Shown here piece after piece: positions 12,740 to 22,959 of a stretch of 64,000 nucleotides of DNA. The stretch spans positions 113,562,655 through 113,626,654 of the forward strand of contig OW240917.1 of assembly GCA_933207985.1 (NCBI GenBank), written 5' to 3'. Origin of the DNA: Pelobates cultripes. Taxonomy: Eukaryota; Chordata; Amphibia; Anura; Pelobatidae. Numbering within the stretch: position 1 is the stretch's first letter; each line of letters begins with the position of its first letter. The translations under genes and the position numbers were made by a program. Below the pieces are notes generated by a model. That model saw nothing but the letters and a program-made list of their open reading frames with translations, had not been told where the DNA came from and made no database searches.

Positions 12740-13600
12740 CTCTGTCATAATTGCAGTCCGCTTGGTACAGGAGCAAGTTTTGGTCCCAGTCATGGTAATC
12801 AGCGCCCAGTCCAAGACCATTCCAAGAAGAGCCGGTGTCTTGCGCCCGGCGAGGCTGGGATTTGTGGTAGTCAGAGTCCCCTCTTTGCCAAGATAGTCAA
12901 ACCTTCCTCCGGGGGATGCAGGGCCATGATGGTTCCATTTCTTATGGCCAGGAGCTTAGTTGGGTATCCCCATCGGTACCTGGTGTTGTTGCTCTTGAGG
13001 GTGTCAATGATCTGGTGGAAGTTGCGGCGCCTCCTCAGTGTGGCCGCGTAAAGTCTTCATTGAAGCATAGTCGGTGTTTTTCAATATGATTTCCTTCACA
13101 TGGTAGTAGTGGGCTCGCAGTAGGACATCTCGCGGAACTGTTGCAGCCAGGTGTGTCAGCTTAGGCACTCGATGTAACTGGTCCATCAGCAGCATGTCGG
13201 TAGGCACTTCAGGTGCGAGCACACTGAACAAACCGTGGATGTAAGTAGGTAGCTCCGCTGCCTCTACAGACTCTGTGATGCCCCTCAGCCGTAAGTTGTT
13301 TCGACGCGATCAATCCTCAGCGTCCATCATTTATTGTCCATGGAGGTAAGTTGTTGTTCCAGCCATTGGACATGATAAGCTAAATCATTATGAGCTGAGG
13401 CAAATTTGGCCATCTTGCTTTCGTTATGGGATGCCCGTGCTCCCAGCTCTTGGATGCCTTTGTGCAGTGTGTCCACATGCGAGGACCACAAGGAGTTTGT
13501 TTGGCAGACAGGGAGTCCAGCGCCTCCTGTAAGTATGTTGGGGTTAGGTGTCTGTCCACAACAGGACAGTCCACTTCCAAAGCAGGGTTACTGTCTTCTG
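12740..13600 (-). pseudogene. L1 ORF1 remnant
   Basis: The minus-strand frame at 13231-13004 includes QLHRVPKLTHLAATVPRDVL and AHYYHVKEIILK, the RNA-binding segment of Tx1/L1 ORF1 proteins. The frame at 13580-13380 (LQEALDSLSAK..) fits the preceding coiled-coil part. It lies upstream of ORF2, as expected. Frameshifts break it. Confidence 0.65.
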
Positions 13601-13860
13601 ATAGGGCTCCGCCATCTTGCAGGCATGGCCTGCACAGCCAGGGGCATAGGAATAGGTTTTTGGTCGAAGAAATTTAATTTTTCAGACGTGGCTGTGGACC
13701 TCTTTCCCTGCGACATACTTGTGGTCAGGTGTGCAGTTATACCGGATAATTTTCCTAATTTCACCTTTGTTGAAGTCCAGACGCCAGAGCACAGATTAAA
13801 GCTGCATTATTGTTCGGCGGTTAGCCACGCCCCCCATCTTTTCTTTTTCAGTTGTACATT

Positions 13861-14279
13861 TTTAGTACAAAGAGTAACACATACTGTCAGGTTAGGTAGG
13901 TAAAATCACAAAATGAGGTACTGTGAGCATATTGTCATCCATGTAGCAATAGTAAAAAAAATGTCTTTAAAATACCAATATAGGTAAATCCAGTACAGAC
14001 TTGGGGATTTGTTTCTGAATGAACTGCAATTTTGCTAAAATTGGACTAATCGGATGTTCTGAAGAACGTGGCAGAATATTGGATGAACCGTCTCATTCAA
14101 GTCCAAACATATTCATTTTCAATCATGATTCATTGTGCCACTCCTGGCACTAGAAAAAAGAGGGATGGAATTGATATTGGAATTGCTTGGCCTGCATGGG
14201 AGTCATTAGGTAATTAATTATGGTGTGAGATTAGCCTTAGTTTAATACTGTATTTAGCAGCTAGAACTGCCAGGGGCAC
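13861..14279. other. Non-coding spacer
   Basis: No gene or bounded element recognised between the L1 5' end and the tandem repeat that follows. Confidence 0.5.
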
Positions 14280-14870
14280 TATAAAAAAAGCTTTGAGTGG
14301 GGTATAGGAGATTGTCACTTTGGTTGACAGGCATCTTGTCATTCATCCTTGTGCGAGACTTGTTTATTTTTTTTGCAAACAGTTTTAAGGAATGAAAATC
14401 CTTCCTTTTGGGACTGTGGTGTCAAGAAAAAATAATAATTTTGCCTTGCCTGGTCATTGATTTTACAGTGAGTATAGCTTTATCTTTAAGTTGCATCTAT
14501 TTCTTTCAGCTAATACTAACAGAAGTCATAGAGAAAACTTTGAGTAGGAGATAGGGGACTGTCAGTTGGCAGGAATTGTGTCAGTCATCCAAGTGGGAGA
14601 ATATTTTACCAATATACAGTTGTTAAAAATATTTTTTTTTATTACCTTGAGGAACGATAATCCTTCCATTGAGGACCGTGGTTTCAGGAAAACAACTCCT
14701 TTTGCCTATCATGTGTCTTTGACCCTATTGCAACCCTTAACTTAACAATATACCGTTATTAAAAGTTATTGTTTTTATATTTTTGTTAATTGTTTGGAAA
14801 GAAAAACCTTTCTTTGAGGTCCACGTTGTCAGGGTAAAATAATATTGATACTATTGTGACACTAGAGGCA
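14280..14870. repeat. Decayed tandem repeat, period roughly 250 bp
   Basis: Blocks recur: 'ctttgagt(g/a)gg' at 14291 and 14538; 'gaaaatccttcc..ggactgtggt' near 14394, 14656 and 14801; 'gtcattcatcc' and 'gtcagtcatcc' after the first marker. Later units are shortened. The units have diverged strongly, so the array is old. Confidence 0.55.
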
Positions 14871-15239
14871 TATTCAGGAGAAAGATTAGTAGCAAATCTG
14901 CTGGCCTTAAGAATACAATTGTGCATATAAAAAATATATATATATATAGTATGAAATAGTGACCCACACTCAACATTGTGGCATGCACAATATTTATCAA
15001 ATACACTAATTTCCCCAAGGACTAGAACTTCCACAATGAATAGAAAACAGTAGGGATAGGGCAAATTATAGAGGCTATAAAGATAACATACAATAATAGT
15101 GTGGTTCCCTTTAACACCACAAGTGCATAGAAAAAAATTGCACTGACAAACATACATTTGTTAGTTGACAGAAAATGAAAATGAAATCCATGGAATATCC
15201 CACAGTTATCCCACAGAGACTAATTAGAACTGAGAAAGT

Positions 15240-15880
15240 TATGTATCTATACGAAAACCGCAGACTAATTGAATGCTCCTAGGTGGCCGCTATTTTGTGC
15301 ATATGAATACATGTGGTGAGAACAATAGGTGGCGGCCATCTTGTCTCCCAAACGCTGCCTACGGGACTTGGTCGTCGAGTGCCTGGAACTGTTTTCAGCA
15401 ACACACTCGCACGAACACCGGTCTCTATGTTCCATTTCCCAGCAACTCAAATGGATGGCGTTCGGGAGTTTCAAACTACCGAACACAGGGAGCATTCTCC
15501 ATGAACCAGATTTAATCTATTTATTGTGGTTTTCATATAAAACCCTCACAAACAGAGACCAGCTCTTGCTACATTTCTTCTGGAACTGTTTCTAGGCTTC
15601 AACCTCATGGCAGACCGGTCAACTCTCCCTGCGGTGCCATTCGATAACTACCAAACGGATTTGGCAATTTTTTTTATATGTTGCTCCCACAGAGACAGAC
15701 TACCCAGGGACTTTTGTGGAGTTCTTATGTATTTTGGGGGTATTTCGAGATATTGTGAAAAATTTTACTTTTTCTGACCAGAGGATAATTGAGTTTAGTA
15801 TGTTCCGTAAACTCCATTATCTCGCTGGCTCAGAGGAGGTGTTATACACTGTATAAATTGAATGCCTGTGTTCTTATTAA
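15240..15880 (+). mobile_element. LTR fragment related to the solo LTR at 7369-8394
   Basis: It shares blocks with the other LTR copies in this window, such as 'ggcggccat' and 'cttggtcgtcgagtgcctggaac' (the solo LTR has the equivalent on its minus strand). The ends are not resolved. Two overlapping plus ORFs here (15273-15595) have no recognisable product. Confidence 0.5.
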
Positions 15881-17054
15881 ACAGTCTTGTCCAAGCATTA
15901 AGCTTTTGCTTATTATGCAACACCAGCGATATTGGAACCTGTGAATTATTGGCGTATTATTTTATGGGAAAAGGGTATGGAAGATGGTGATACCTTCTCA
16001 GACCGTCACACTTGGCATCTCCTAAACCCTCTTTGAAATTTAAGTTAATTCCCTTTCAGAGGGAGAAATACATTGCTGGCCATCTTATGGCCTATGTATT
16101 TATCCTTGCTGGCACTCCCTGTGATTATTAGGAACCCACATTTATTTATTTATTTTCTATTTAATTTTAGTGTGAGCATAAGTAATTACAAATATGTACA
16201 AAAGTAACCTTTATTAAATGTTAAATAACTCTTAAAAAAACAACACACAGTGAAATCACACAATGGATAGTGAAATTATATGGTGGGTGGAGAGATGAAG
16301 GAGAACATATTTATTAATATTAATATTCATCTATCGCACACACTTTGGGGACAAAGTATGTTAAATATTCCTAATCAAAAAGGGAGAAGAATTCACGGCG
16401 TATATAATGATGTTCGATAAGAAATTATTGACCTTCATCCTTATGCATTACTATTTCCTCTTTGACAACTCCTTCTACCACCAGGTGAGAGGTAGGCCAT
16501 GTGGGCATGACTTGTGCACCATCATATACTAACCTACACCTGGGTTGAAGGGAGCAGACATGGCAGAATTAACTAAATCTACATATCTCTGGAAGACAGA
16601 CACAAAGAGGTGGTTCCTTTAGTTCCTGGAGGCTCTTAACAATAGCCTGATTTTAAGATTCACCAATGAATTTGGAGGTAGGGAGATTAACTTCCTTTAT
16701 ATGAATGAGTCCTAGGACCAACCCTGGCCTACAGCCATGAACATCTTGTTATGGTAGGACCAAGGCTGCCATAAGAAATTTTGAGGCCCCTTTACACAGC
16801 TGCCCAACAAAAATAAAACAATGAATGTGATCCAGGTAGGTGAGAAGTAACCAGGTTACTTTCTGGAATTTGCCCAGGACAGTAGGTTCCATAGTGGCAC
16901 AGAGAGTAACATGCACAGACACAAAGTGGGAAACAGTGGTTGAAGTCCCACCAGAGGCAGTAGGTTTCCTGACAAGCAAAGGAACCTGAAGAAGAGCATT
17001 TCTTCTGGATATAAAGAATGAAGACTTAAAGCTTAGTGGGGATAATTGAATGAT
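15881..17054. other. Non-coding stretch, no gene recognised
   Basis: AT-rich sequence with no exon or complete repeat that I can bound. Confidence 0.45.
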
Positions 17055-17566
17055 TTAAAGGAAGACTATAGGGTCAATAAAACAAACATGTGTTCCTGAC
17101 CCTATAGTGCTAAACCCACCATATAGGTGGCTTGCCCCCAATTAGCCCCTTAAAAGAAATTAAAACTCACCTTATTTCCAGTGTTGCGTGGGACTTCCAG
17201 CACTGGTCCCACCCCCTGGTGACATCAGCAAGGGGGCAGGGCCAAACACAGTATGGGCCAATCAGCACCATCAAACACAGTATGGGCCAATCAGCAATGC
17301 ATCTTTTTGAGGAAAATTCAGCATCCCCATATAGTGTGTGGAGACGCTGAACGGCAGTGCTGCCTGCTGTGCAGCACTGTCCCAGGAAGCACCTCCAGTG
17401 GCCATTTGAGGAGTGGCCACTTGGAGGTGTTCCTAGGGGCAATGTAAACACTGCCTTTTCTTTGAAAAGGCAGTGTTTGCATTAAAATGCATGAAGGCAA
17501 TGATTATACTCACCAGAATAAATACATTAAGCTATAGTTGTTCGGGTGACTATAGTGTCCCTTTAA
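17055..17566. mobile_element. T2-type MITE, complete
   Basis: TTAA lies at both ends (17055-17058, 17563-17566). The termini read TTAAAGGAAGACTATAG and, reverse complemented, TTAAAGGGACACTATAG, matching the TTAAAGGRR signature of the Xenopus T2 family. The interior has 'gtgttcctgaccctatagtg' and a duplicated ~28-bp 'cacagtatgggccaatcagca' block (17246-17296). It has no transposase. Confidence 0.85.
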
Positions 17567-17569
17567 GTA

Positions 17570-18299
17570 CCGTATATACTCGTGTATAAGTCGATCTCAT
17601 GTATAAGTCGAGTGCAGTTTTGTGACCAACAATTGTGAAATATGCTATGCCTCGTGGATAAGTCGAGGGTAAAACTTGGGGCTATGAAATTCTGTGATTT
17701 TTATAATTATATACACACACACTCATACAAACACACACTATGCATTATATACACACACACTTATACAAACACACACTCTGTATTATATACACACACACAC
17801 TCATACAAACACACACTCTGCTTTATATACACACACTCTGTGTATATAATGCAGAGTGTGTATATAATGCAGAGTGTGTGTTTGTGTAGTGTGTGTGAAC
17901 TGGGTGGGGGGAGGGCATTTTGATTATTTAAATTTTTTTTTTTTTATATTATTATTTAAAAAAAAATTTTGTCCCCCCCTGCCTGCTTGTTAACTGGTCA
18001 GGGAGGGGGGCTATCTTAATCCCTGGTGGTCCAGTGGCATGGGCTGTGAAGTGGGGGGGCCGGCAGGAGGCATTTACTTACCTTTCCTGCAGCTCTTGTC
18101 AGCTCCCTTCTCCTCCGTTCCGGTCAGCTCCACTGTAAGTCTCGCGGTCTGGTTGCCGCGCGGATCGTTGCCATGGCTCTGACGGCCGCGGCTCTCTAAG
18201 TTGCCATCATACAGACAGTGACTCGAGTATAAGTCGAGTGGGGGTTTTTAAGCACAAAAAATGTGCTGAAAAACTAGACTTATACTCGAGTATATACTG
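17570..18299. mobile_element. Non-autonomous TIR transposon with TA duplication, copy 2
   Basis: Same TIRs, 'ataagtcga' subterminal repeats, CA/TG block and GC-rich block as copy 1 at 490-1165. TA is at 17568-17569 and 18300-18301. It starts a few bases from the end of the T2 MITE. The splice-donor-like site of copy 1 is altered here (GC instead of GT on the minus strand). Confidence 0.82.
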
Positions 18300-18539
18300 T
18301 ATACATCTTTTGGGGTAATTAATTTATAGTGGACTTTCTTTACTTCTTTGTAAATATTTTTTAGAGGAAACAAATATTTCCTTTACCTTCTTTACTGAAA
18401 CCTCCAGCAGCAAAGAAATAGTTAACATAACTCTTCAGAAACAACCAGAAATCAGAAAAAAGAACATTAGAACAAAACTCCCAGGTAGATCCTCCCACTT
18501 CTTTATTTGATGATGTCTAGCAGGAGATTATGAAACCAA

Positions 18540-19560
18540 CAGTCAACCAGAAGCTGGCACAACCAAACGAGAACTAGAAGAACTAGAAGAAGTTCCAATC
18601 AAACTGCAAAGACGGGGGGAAGGGGGAAAGAATATTTGCCTCCTGTCCTTGATAAAATGTAGGTTATTCATATTACCAAGGCTAGAATAATCCCTAATTT
18701 TATGGCAAGACACCCACCATAAAGGCAGAAGAAGCATGGGAGCATGGTCGAAAATAAAACGTGTGAAAAGTCAACTCCCTAGACAAATCTGGAGACCCGT
18801 CATTCAGAGCATCATCAGCCATTAGAAATATCTAAATCAGCAGGCCGCTGATATCAAGGGGTTTGCCTTGGTGGAACATAGACCCTGTTCCAGGCCCTTG
18901 CGTAAATCCTTCAAGGAATGAATCATGAATGTGGCAAACACCGGGTCGAAATCAGGGGTAATAGTCACTTTAACCAGGAGTGTTGGACAAGAGCACTCTG
19001 CATGAAGCTTCGTCCTGACTTCCTTATCCAGAGGATGGCAGAGCCAATACCTGGGGACCTCCACAATGTGACCGGGTGGTGCCCACTTGAAGGAGCATGG
19101 GTGCTTGAGGAGACGTAGGTTGAAGAGAGGCCTTTCTGAATGGGATCGTCAACAAGGGTCGACTGAGGTCTCAGAGCATCAGCCAGGGAGAAGTTGACCA
19201 CCATCTTTTTAACATAGTTTTAGAAACAACCAAAGGTCCCCACGCTGGGATAAATATCGACCAAGCTGCCAGCCCTGTATTCATCCAGGACATCGTAATC
19301 AGAAGTCCCTGACAAGGTTTAGCCAATTTGACATGCAATTTCCCATTCTCAGCAGAGGTGCTCTGGCCTTTCCAGGGTCATCTGCACATGGAGCTCATCT
19401 CCAGGGAGTGGAGAGAACCGTCTGAATCAGAGCCTCTAGGGCCAGGAGTGAGAGTATGCTGCAAGGCAGAAGGGGGGCATCCCATGGATGGTTTTAAACA
19501 TATTAGGTAGAGAGTCCACGATAGTGCACATTAAAGGGTGAGTCGTTGGCCATAGTAGCT
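18540..19560 (-). pseudogene. Broken protein-like region of unknown, possibly retroelement, origin
   Basis: Minus-strand frames at 19204-18965, 19064-18837 and 18737-18543 are continuous for 60-80 residues each, with fairly balanced composition (for example EVRTKLHAECSCPTLLVKVT). They sit in sequence unlike the AT-rich surroundings. The arrangement resembles a decayed capsid-like ORF of a DIRS or LTR element, but no diagnostic motif is visible. I do not assign a function. Confidence 0.3.
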
Positions 19561-20008
19561 CCACTGAAATGGAGAAAATGCACAGGTCAGTGCAGTAGAG
19601 GGAGCACGGTCGGACAAACTGCTCAATGTGTAGTGCATAAGTGGTATGATCCCCACACAGGATTCTTTTGAGTAGTCCTCAGGTATAAAAGTAGCCAAAA
19701 TACCATTAACAATATTACTGAGCTACCATACAAATGTATACAAGGATACAAAGTCGTTAATATACAGTTTAAAATCGTACGTGCTTTTAAGCACTTTCGG
19801 ACAGATACTGCAACATACTCAAAGTGTATACTTTTGAAACAAGCATTGCTTTTTCTATTACCTAAAATATACTTTGTTATATACTGACTTTGCGAGCCAC
19901 GCACTAAAATTCATTCAGGGATCTCTTTTAAATAATATTTAAATATTAGAAATGCATATATTACAAATTATTATATGTATTATATCATATATTCTTATAT
20001 AATTTCAG

Positions 20009-20119
20009 CTATGCAGACTCTATCAGAGATGAGAACTGTGATGCAATCAATTTCAAAACCAAATGATGTTTTAGAAACAATTGATCAATTATCAATTCCT
20101 TTTCTAAAGAGTCGACAAG
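20009..20119 (+). CDS. Internal exon of an EF-hand protein gene (exon A)
   Basis: A polypyrimidine-poor but acceptable acceptor (ataatttcag) precedes the exon, and a strong donor (ACAAG|GTGAG) ends it. It is 111 bp, in phase 1 at both ends, and codes for about 36 residues beginning MQTLSEMRTVMQ and ending IPFLKSRQ. The next exon (22256-22432) also starts in phase 1, and the junction makes Asp, so the two join without a shift. No motif is visible in this exon alone; it likely forms the helical lead-in to the first EF-hand. The gene was not recognised. Other exons upstream are expected but not found. The exon could be mis-bounded by a few bases. Confidence 0.6.
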
Positions 20120-20534
20120 GTGAGATTATCACACTTATTTTTGTAATTTATACAACTGACTAAACTACCCTATGTACAGTATATATACGCAGTAGGATTT
20201 TGATTGTAAACTTAATCTTTAATTGCTGCATGTTGACAGATTATTTATATCACCCACCTTCTAATTCAGTGGATGGCAACCTATTGTAAATGTTCCATGC
20301 ATGGCATACATGGTGCCTTTGAATGGCATGCAAGGCTTCCTATATCCAGATGGCCCAGATGGAGAGATCAGTGGATCAGCCCAGCACCTGGAGTGCAAGG
20401 AAACCTCTGGTCTGCCTCCAGAAGGTGCAAACACCACAGAGTATTCTCATTTGCAATCTGGTACTTATCAGTGATTCAGAATGTTGCCATTGGTTACCAT
20501 CGCAATGCTCTAACTCACTGCTAAAGGTCTAGAC

Positions 20535-21430
20535 CAGGGGTTCCTAACCCGTGGTATGCGTACCCCCAGAGATACAATTCCAAGCCTCTGAGGGTTCATG
20601 AAAAGAAATTATTAATGGCGGCAGTGCAGCTGCATCACACGGGCTGGGAACATGGGTAAAGGTCCATCAGGTGGCCCATGCACTCAGGGCCACCTGATGG
20701 AAATGTGCCATGAGGGGCCGGGTTGTGCACTTGTAATGTGCAGGGAGAGCTGCGAGGAACTGAGGGAGAGTTGGGTACGTCCTCCCAACTCAAAAAAGTA
20801 GAGGGAAGGAGGGAGAGCTGCGAGCTGTCAGTGCCTGCCCCCACCCGCCCACAATATCTCAATGCCGCCCTACTTGCCGTTTCATGCCCGCATAACTCCG
20901 CATTCTAGCAGTCTTAACTCCACCCCCTTTCTGGCTCGTCCCTGCCTCTGCCAGCTTAACTGCATGTGTGTCAGTGTTTTTCTGTGTGTTTATGTATCTG
21001 CCTGGGTCAGTGTATCTGTCTGTATCCGTGTGTGTCAATGTTTGGATCTGTGTGTCTGTACACATGTTGGTATGTGTGTGTGTCAGTGTGTATATCTGTG
21101 TATCTGCATGTGTCACAGTGTGTGTATCAGTGTGTCTGTGCAATTGTATGTGTGTCAGTGTTTCTATTTCTGTGTCTGCATGTGTGTATATCTGTGTATC
21201 TGCATGTGTATCAGTGCTTCTGTGCAATTGTATGTGTGTTAGTGTTTCCATCTGTGTGTCTGCATGTGTGGCAGTGGTTGTATCAGTGTTTCTGTGCAAC
21301 TGTATGTATGTCTTTACATCTGTTTGCGTGTCAGTGTGTGTATATGTGTATCTGCATATGTATCAGTGTGTCTGTGCATCTACATGTGTGTCAGTGTGTC
21401 TGTGAAATTGTAGGTGTGTCATTGTTTCCA
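20535..21430. mobile_element. Probable hAT element, one end defined, with TG microsatellite
   Basis: The left end CAGGGGTTCCTAACCCGTGG is typical of vertebrate hAT/Charlie-type elements. The interior contains GC-rich sequence and a long TGTGTGTC-rich tract (20965-21425). No matching right end with the putative 8-bp duplication (gtctagac) is visible, so the right boundary is approximate. Long plus ORFs over the TG tract are artefacts. Confidence 0.5.
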
Positions 21431-22255
21431 AAACTAATGGAAATAGGTGTAATAGATATAATAAAAAGGGCAGCTCATAGGTCAAAAAAGGTTATGTGCG
21501 CTTCTCAAGGTAACAACATAAAAATAGAACGATGAATAGTAAAAAGGTCAATTTTATTGATATATATATAAAACCATGCATATAAATCCTAAAAATAGTA
21601 CTAAATCCTGAATATAAACTTCACCATACTGATCAAGTTCTAATCTGTAATGAGTTTATAAAGGTAATAAAGAACAATATGTATATATGGCGTGTATAAA
21701 CAGGCACCGATAGATGAATGTGATACATGTATCTCAAAGCTACCGCGCCTGTAAACACATACAATTACAAACCAATAAGAAACATTTAACAAAAATGTAT
21801 CCCTGAGCACATAAAAAATAGTAATGCACAAAAAATACCTTGCCTCGGTGTGGGCCCCCACCGAGGTATATGCAAAAAAACGTGTCCCAGAAGACAAATC
21901 CTTAAAAGATAAAAAATGAAGAATGTCCAACGGGGTGACACGAAACCCAGAGGGGTAATATATCAGAGATGAATAGATAGATATACTTCATACCGCGGTC
22001 GGGCTCTTCGAAAGAGACCGCGGTGTAGCTTGATGTAGCTAGCAGATGGACGAACAAGAGACAACCACGTCCGGACTCTGGGCTCAACAGCTGGAACTGG
22101 ACCATAACCACTATGGTGTGCTGTAATGGTAATGATGCTTGGCATTTCCTTTAATGAAGAAATGGAGATTCCATTTGATGCTCTATCTCACTCGCTACAT
22201 ATTAAATAAACAAAACATGAGTTTGTCAAATTACTTACATCTATAATATGCTTAG
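21431..22255. other. Intronic sequence with two strong hairpins
   Basis: This lies in the intron between the EF-hand exons. Two short perfect-stem inverted repeats stand out: CCTCGGTG..CACCGAGG around 21843-21866, and CCGCGGTC..GACCGCGG around 21993-22022. They lie in AT-rich flanks and may belong to one unrecognised element. No RNA class is recognised. Confidence 0.4.
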
Positions 22256-22432
22256 ACTTTCAGGTATTTTTCTATGGAGCAGATAAAGATGCAAATGGAT
22301 TTTTGTCTTACAATGAAATAAAGAAAGTTCTCGGAGAAGAAGCCACAAATGAGGATGTTCTAGCTCAGTTTGATGATGATAAAAACAGATATTATTCTTA
22401 CATTGAACTAATCAGAGCATTTCAGCTACAAG
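22256..22432 (+). CDS. EF-hand exon (two calcium-binding loops)
   Basis: The 177-bp exon (acceptor 'tatgcttag', donor CAAG|GTAAAT) is phase 1 at both ends and encodes FQVFFYGADKDANGFLSYNE followed by IKKVLGEEATNEDVLAQF and then a second loop. Loop 1, DKDANGFLSYNE, has canonical ligands (D1, D3, N5, S9, E12). Loop 2, DDDKNRYYSYIE, keeps D1, D3, N5, S9 and E12 but has Arg instead of Gly at position 6, which may weaken it. Paired EF-hands imply a calcium sensor or buffer. The protein family could not be named. If the donor is not used, translation would stop three codons later, making this a terminal exon; the donor consensus argues against that. Confidence 0.72.
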
Positions 22433-22959
22433 GTAAATAAAGGTCTAAATAGCATGCATAAACATGGAATAATACATGTCCTGTTTTACGCTTTATGTTT
22501 TTTAAAGTCATTTTTGACCATCTTAGAAAAAAAATCAAATGTACAGTAATGAAAATGTACACGCACAGTTTTACATCATAAGAACTTTTCTTGAAATAAC
22601 TCTCAGTATGCAGCCATCAATATTATTATTCTTGCCATGATTTCACAGGTAATTGTGAAGACAAAGAATAAAATACTTTTTATAAAAGGAGTGTGCAATA
22701 CTCATGTTTCTTTTTTCACTTGCATCCATGGAAATCATGATGCCATTTTTCTTTACATTATGAAATCCCATCCCTATACCTATGCTGTTGGATGGATGGG
22801 TTAATAAACATATGAAGAGCCACCAATTAACCTAAATAATATCACCATGTTCATTTAAGTTAGGGTGAATGTAAAAAAGAAAATAGATTTGCTGCAGGGC
22901 ATTTAATCCTTCTCTCTAAGCAATATGCCAGGTAATCCCCAATCAACTGGCCTATTAGA
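22433..22959. other. Intronic or intergenic AT-rich sequence
   Basis: No further exon of the EF-hand gene was found immediately downstream. Confidence 0.4.

Larger units (their letters stand above)
5732..13860 (-). mobile_element. Nearly full-length decayed L1/Tx1-like LINE carrying two nested insertions
   Basis: On the minus strand the order is 5' GC-rich start near 13860 (a 'ggggggcgtggctaaccgcc' type 5' UTR), ORF1 remnants, ORF2 endonuclease, reverse transcriptase, Cys-rich C-terminus, and a 3' end at a T-rich run 5706-5731 (the poly-A tail). Removing a solo LTR (7369-8394) and a hAT element (10568-11662) leaves about 6 kb, the usual length of a full L1. Both ORFs contain stops and frameshifts. 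This is the oldest layer in its stack because two other elements inserted into it. Confidence 0.85.
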
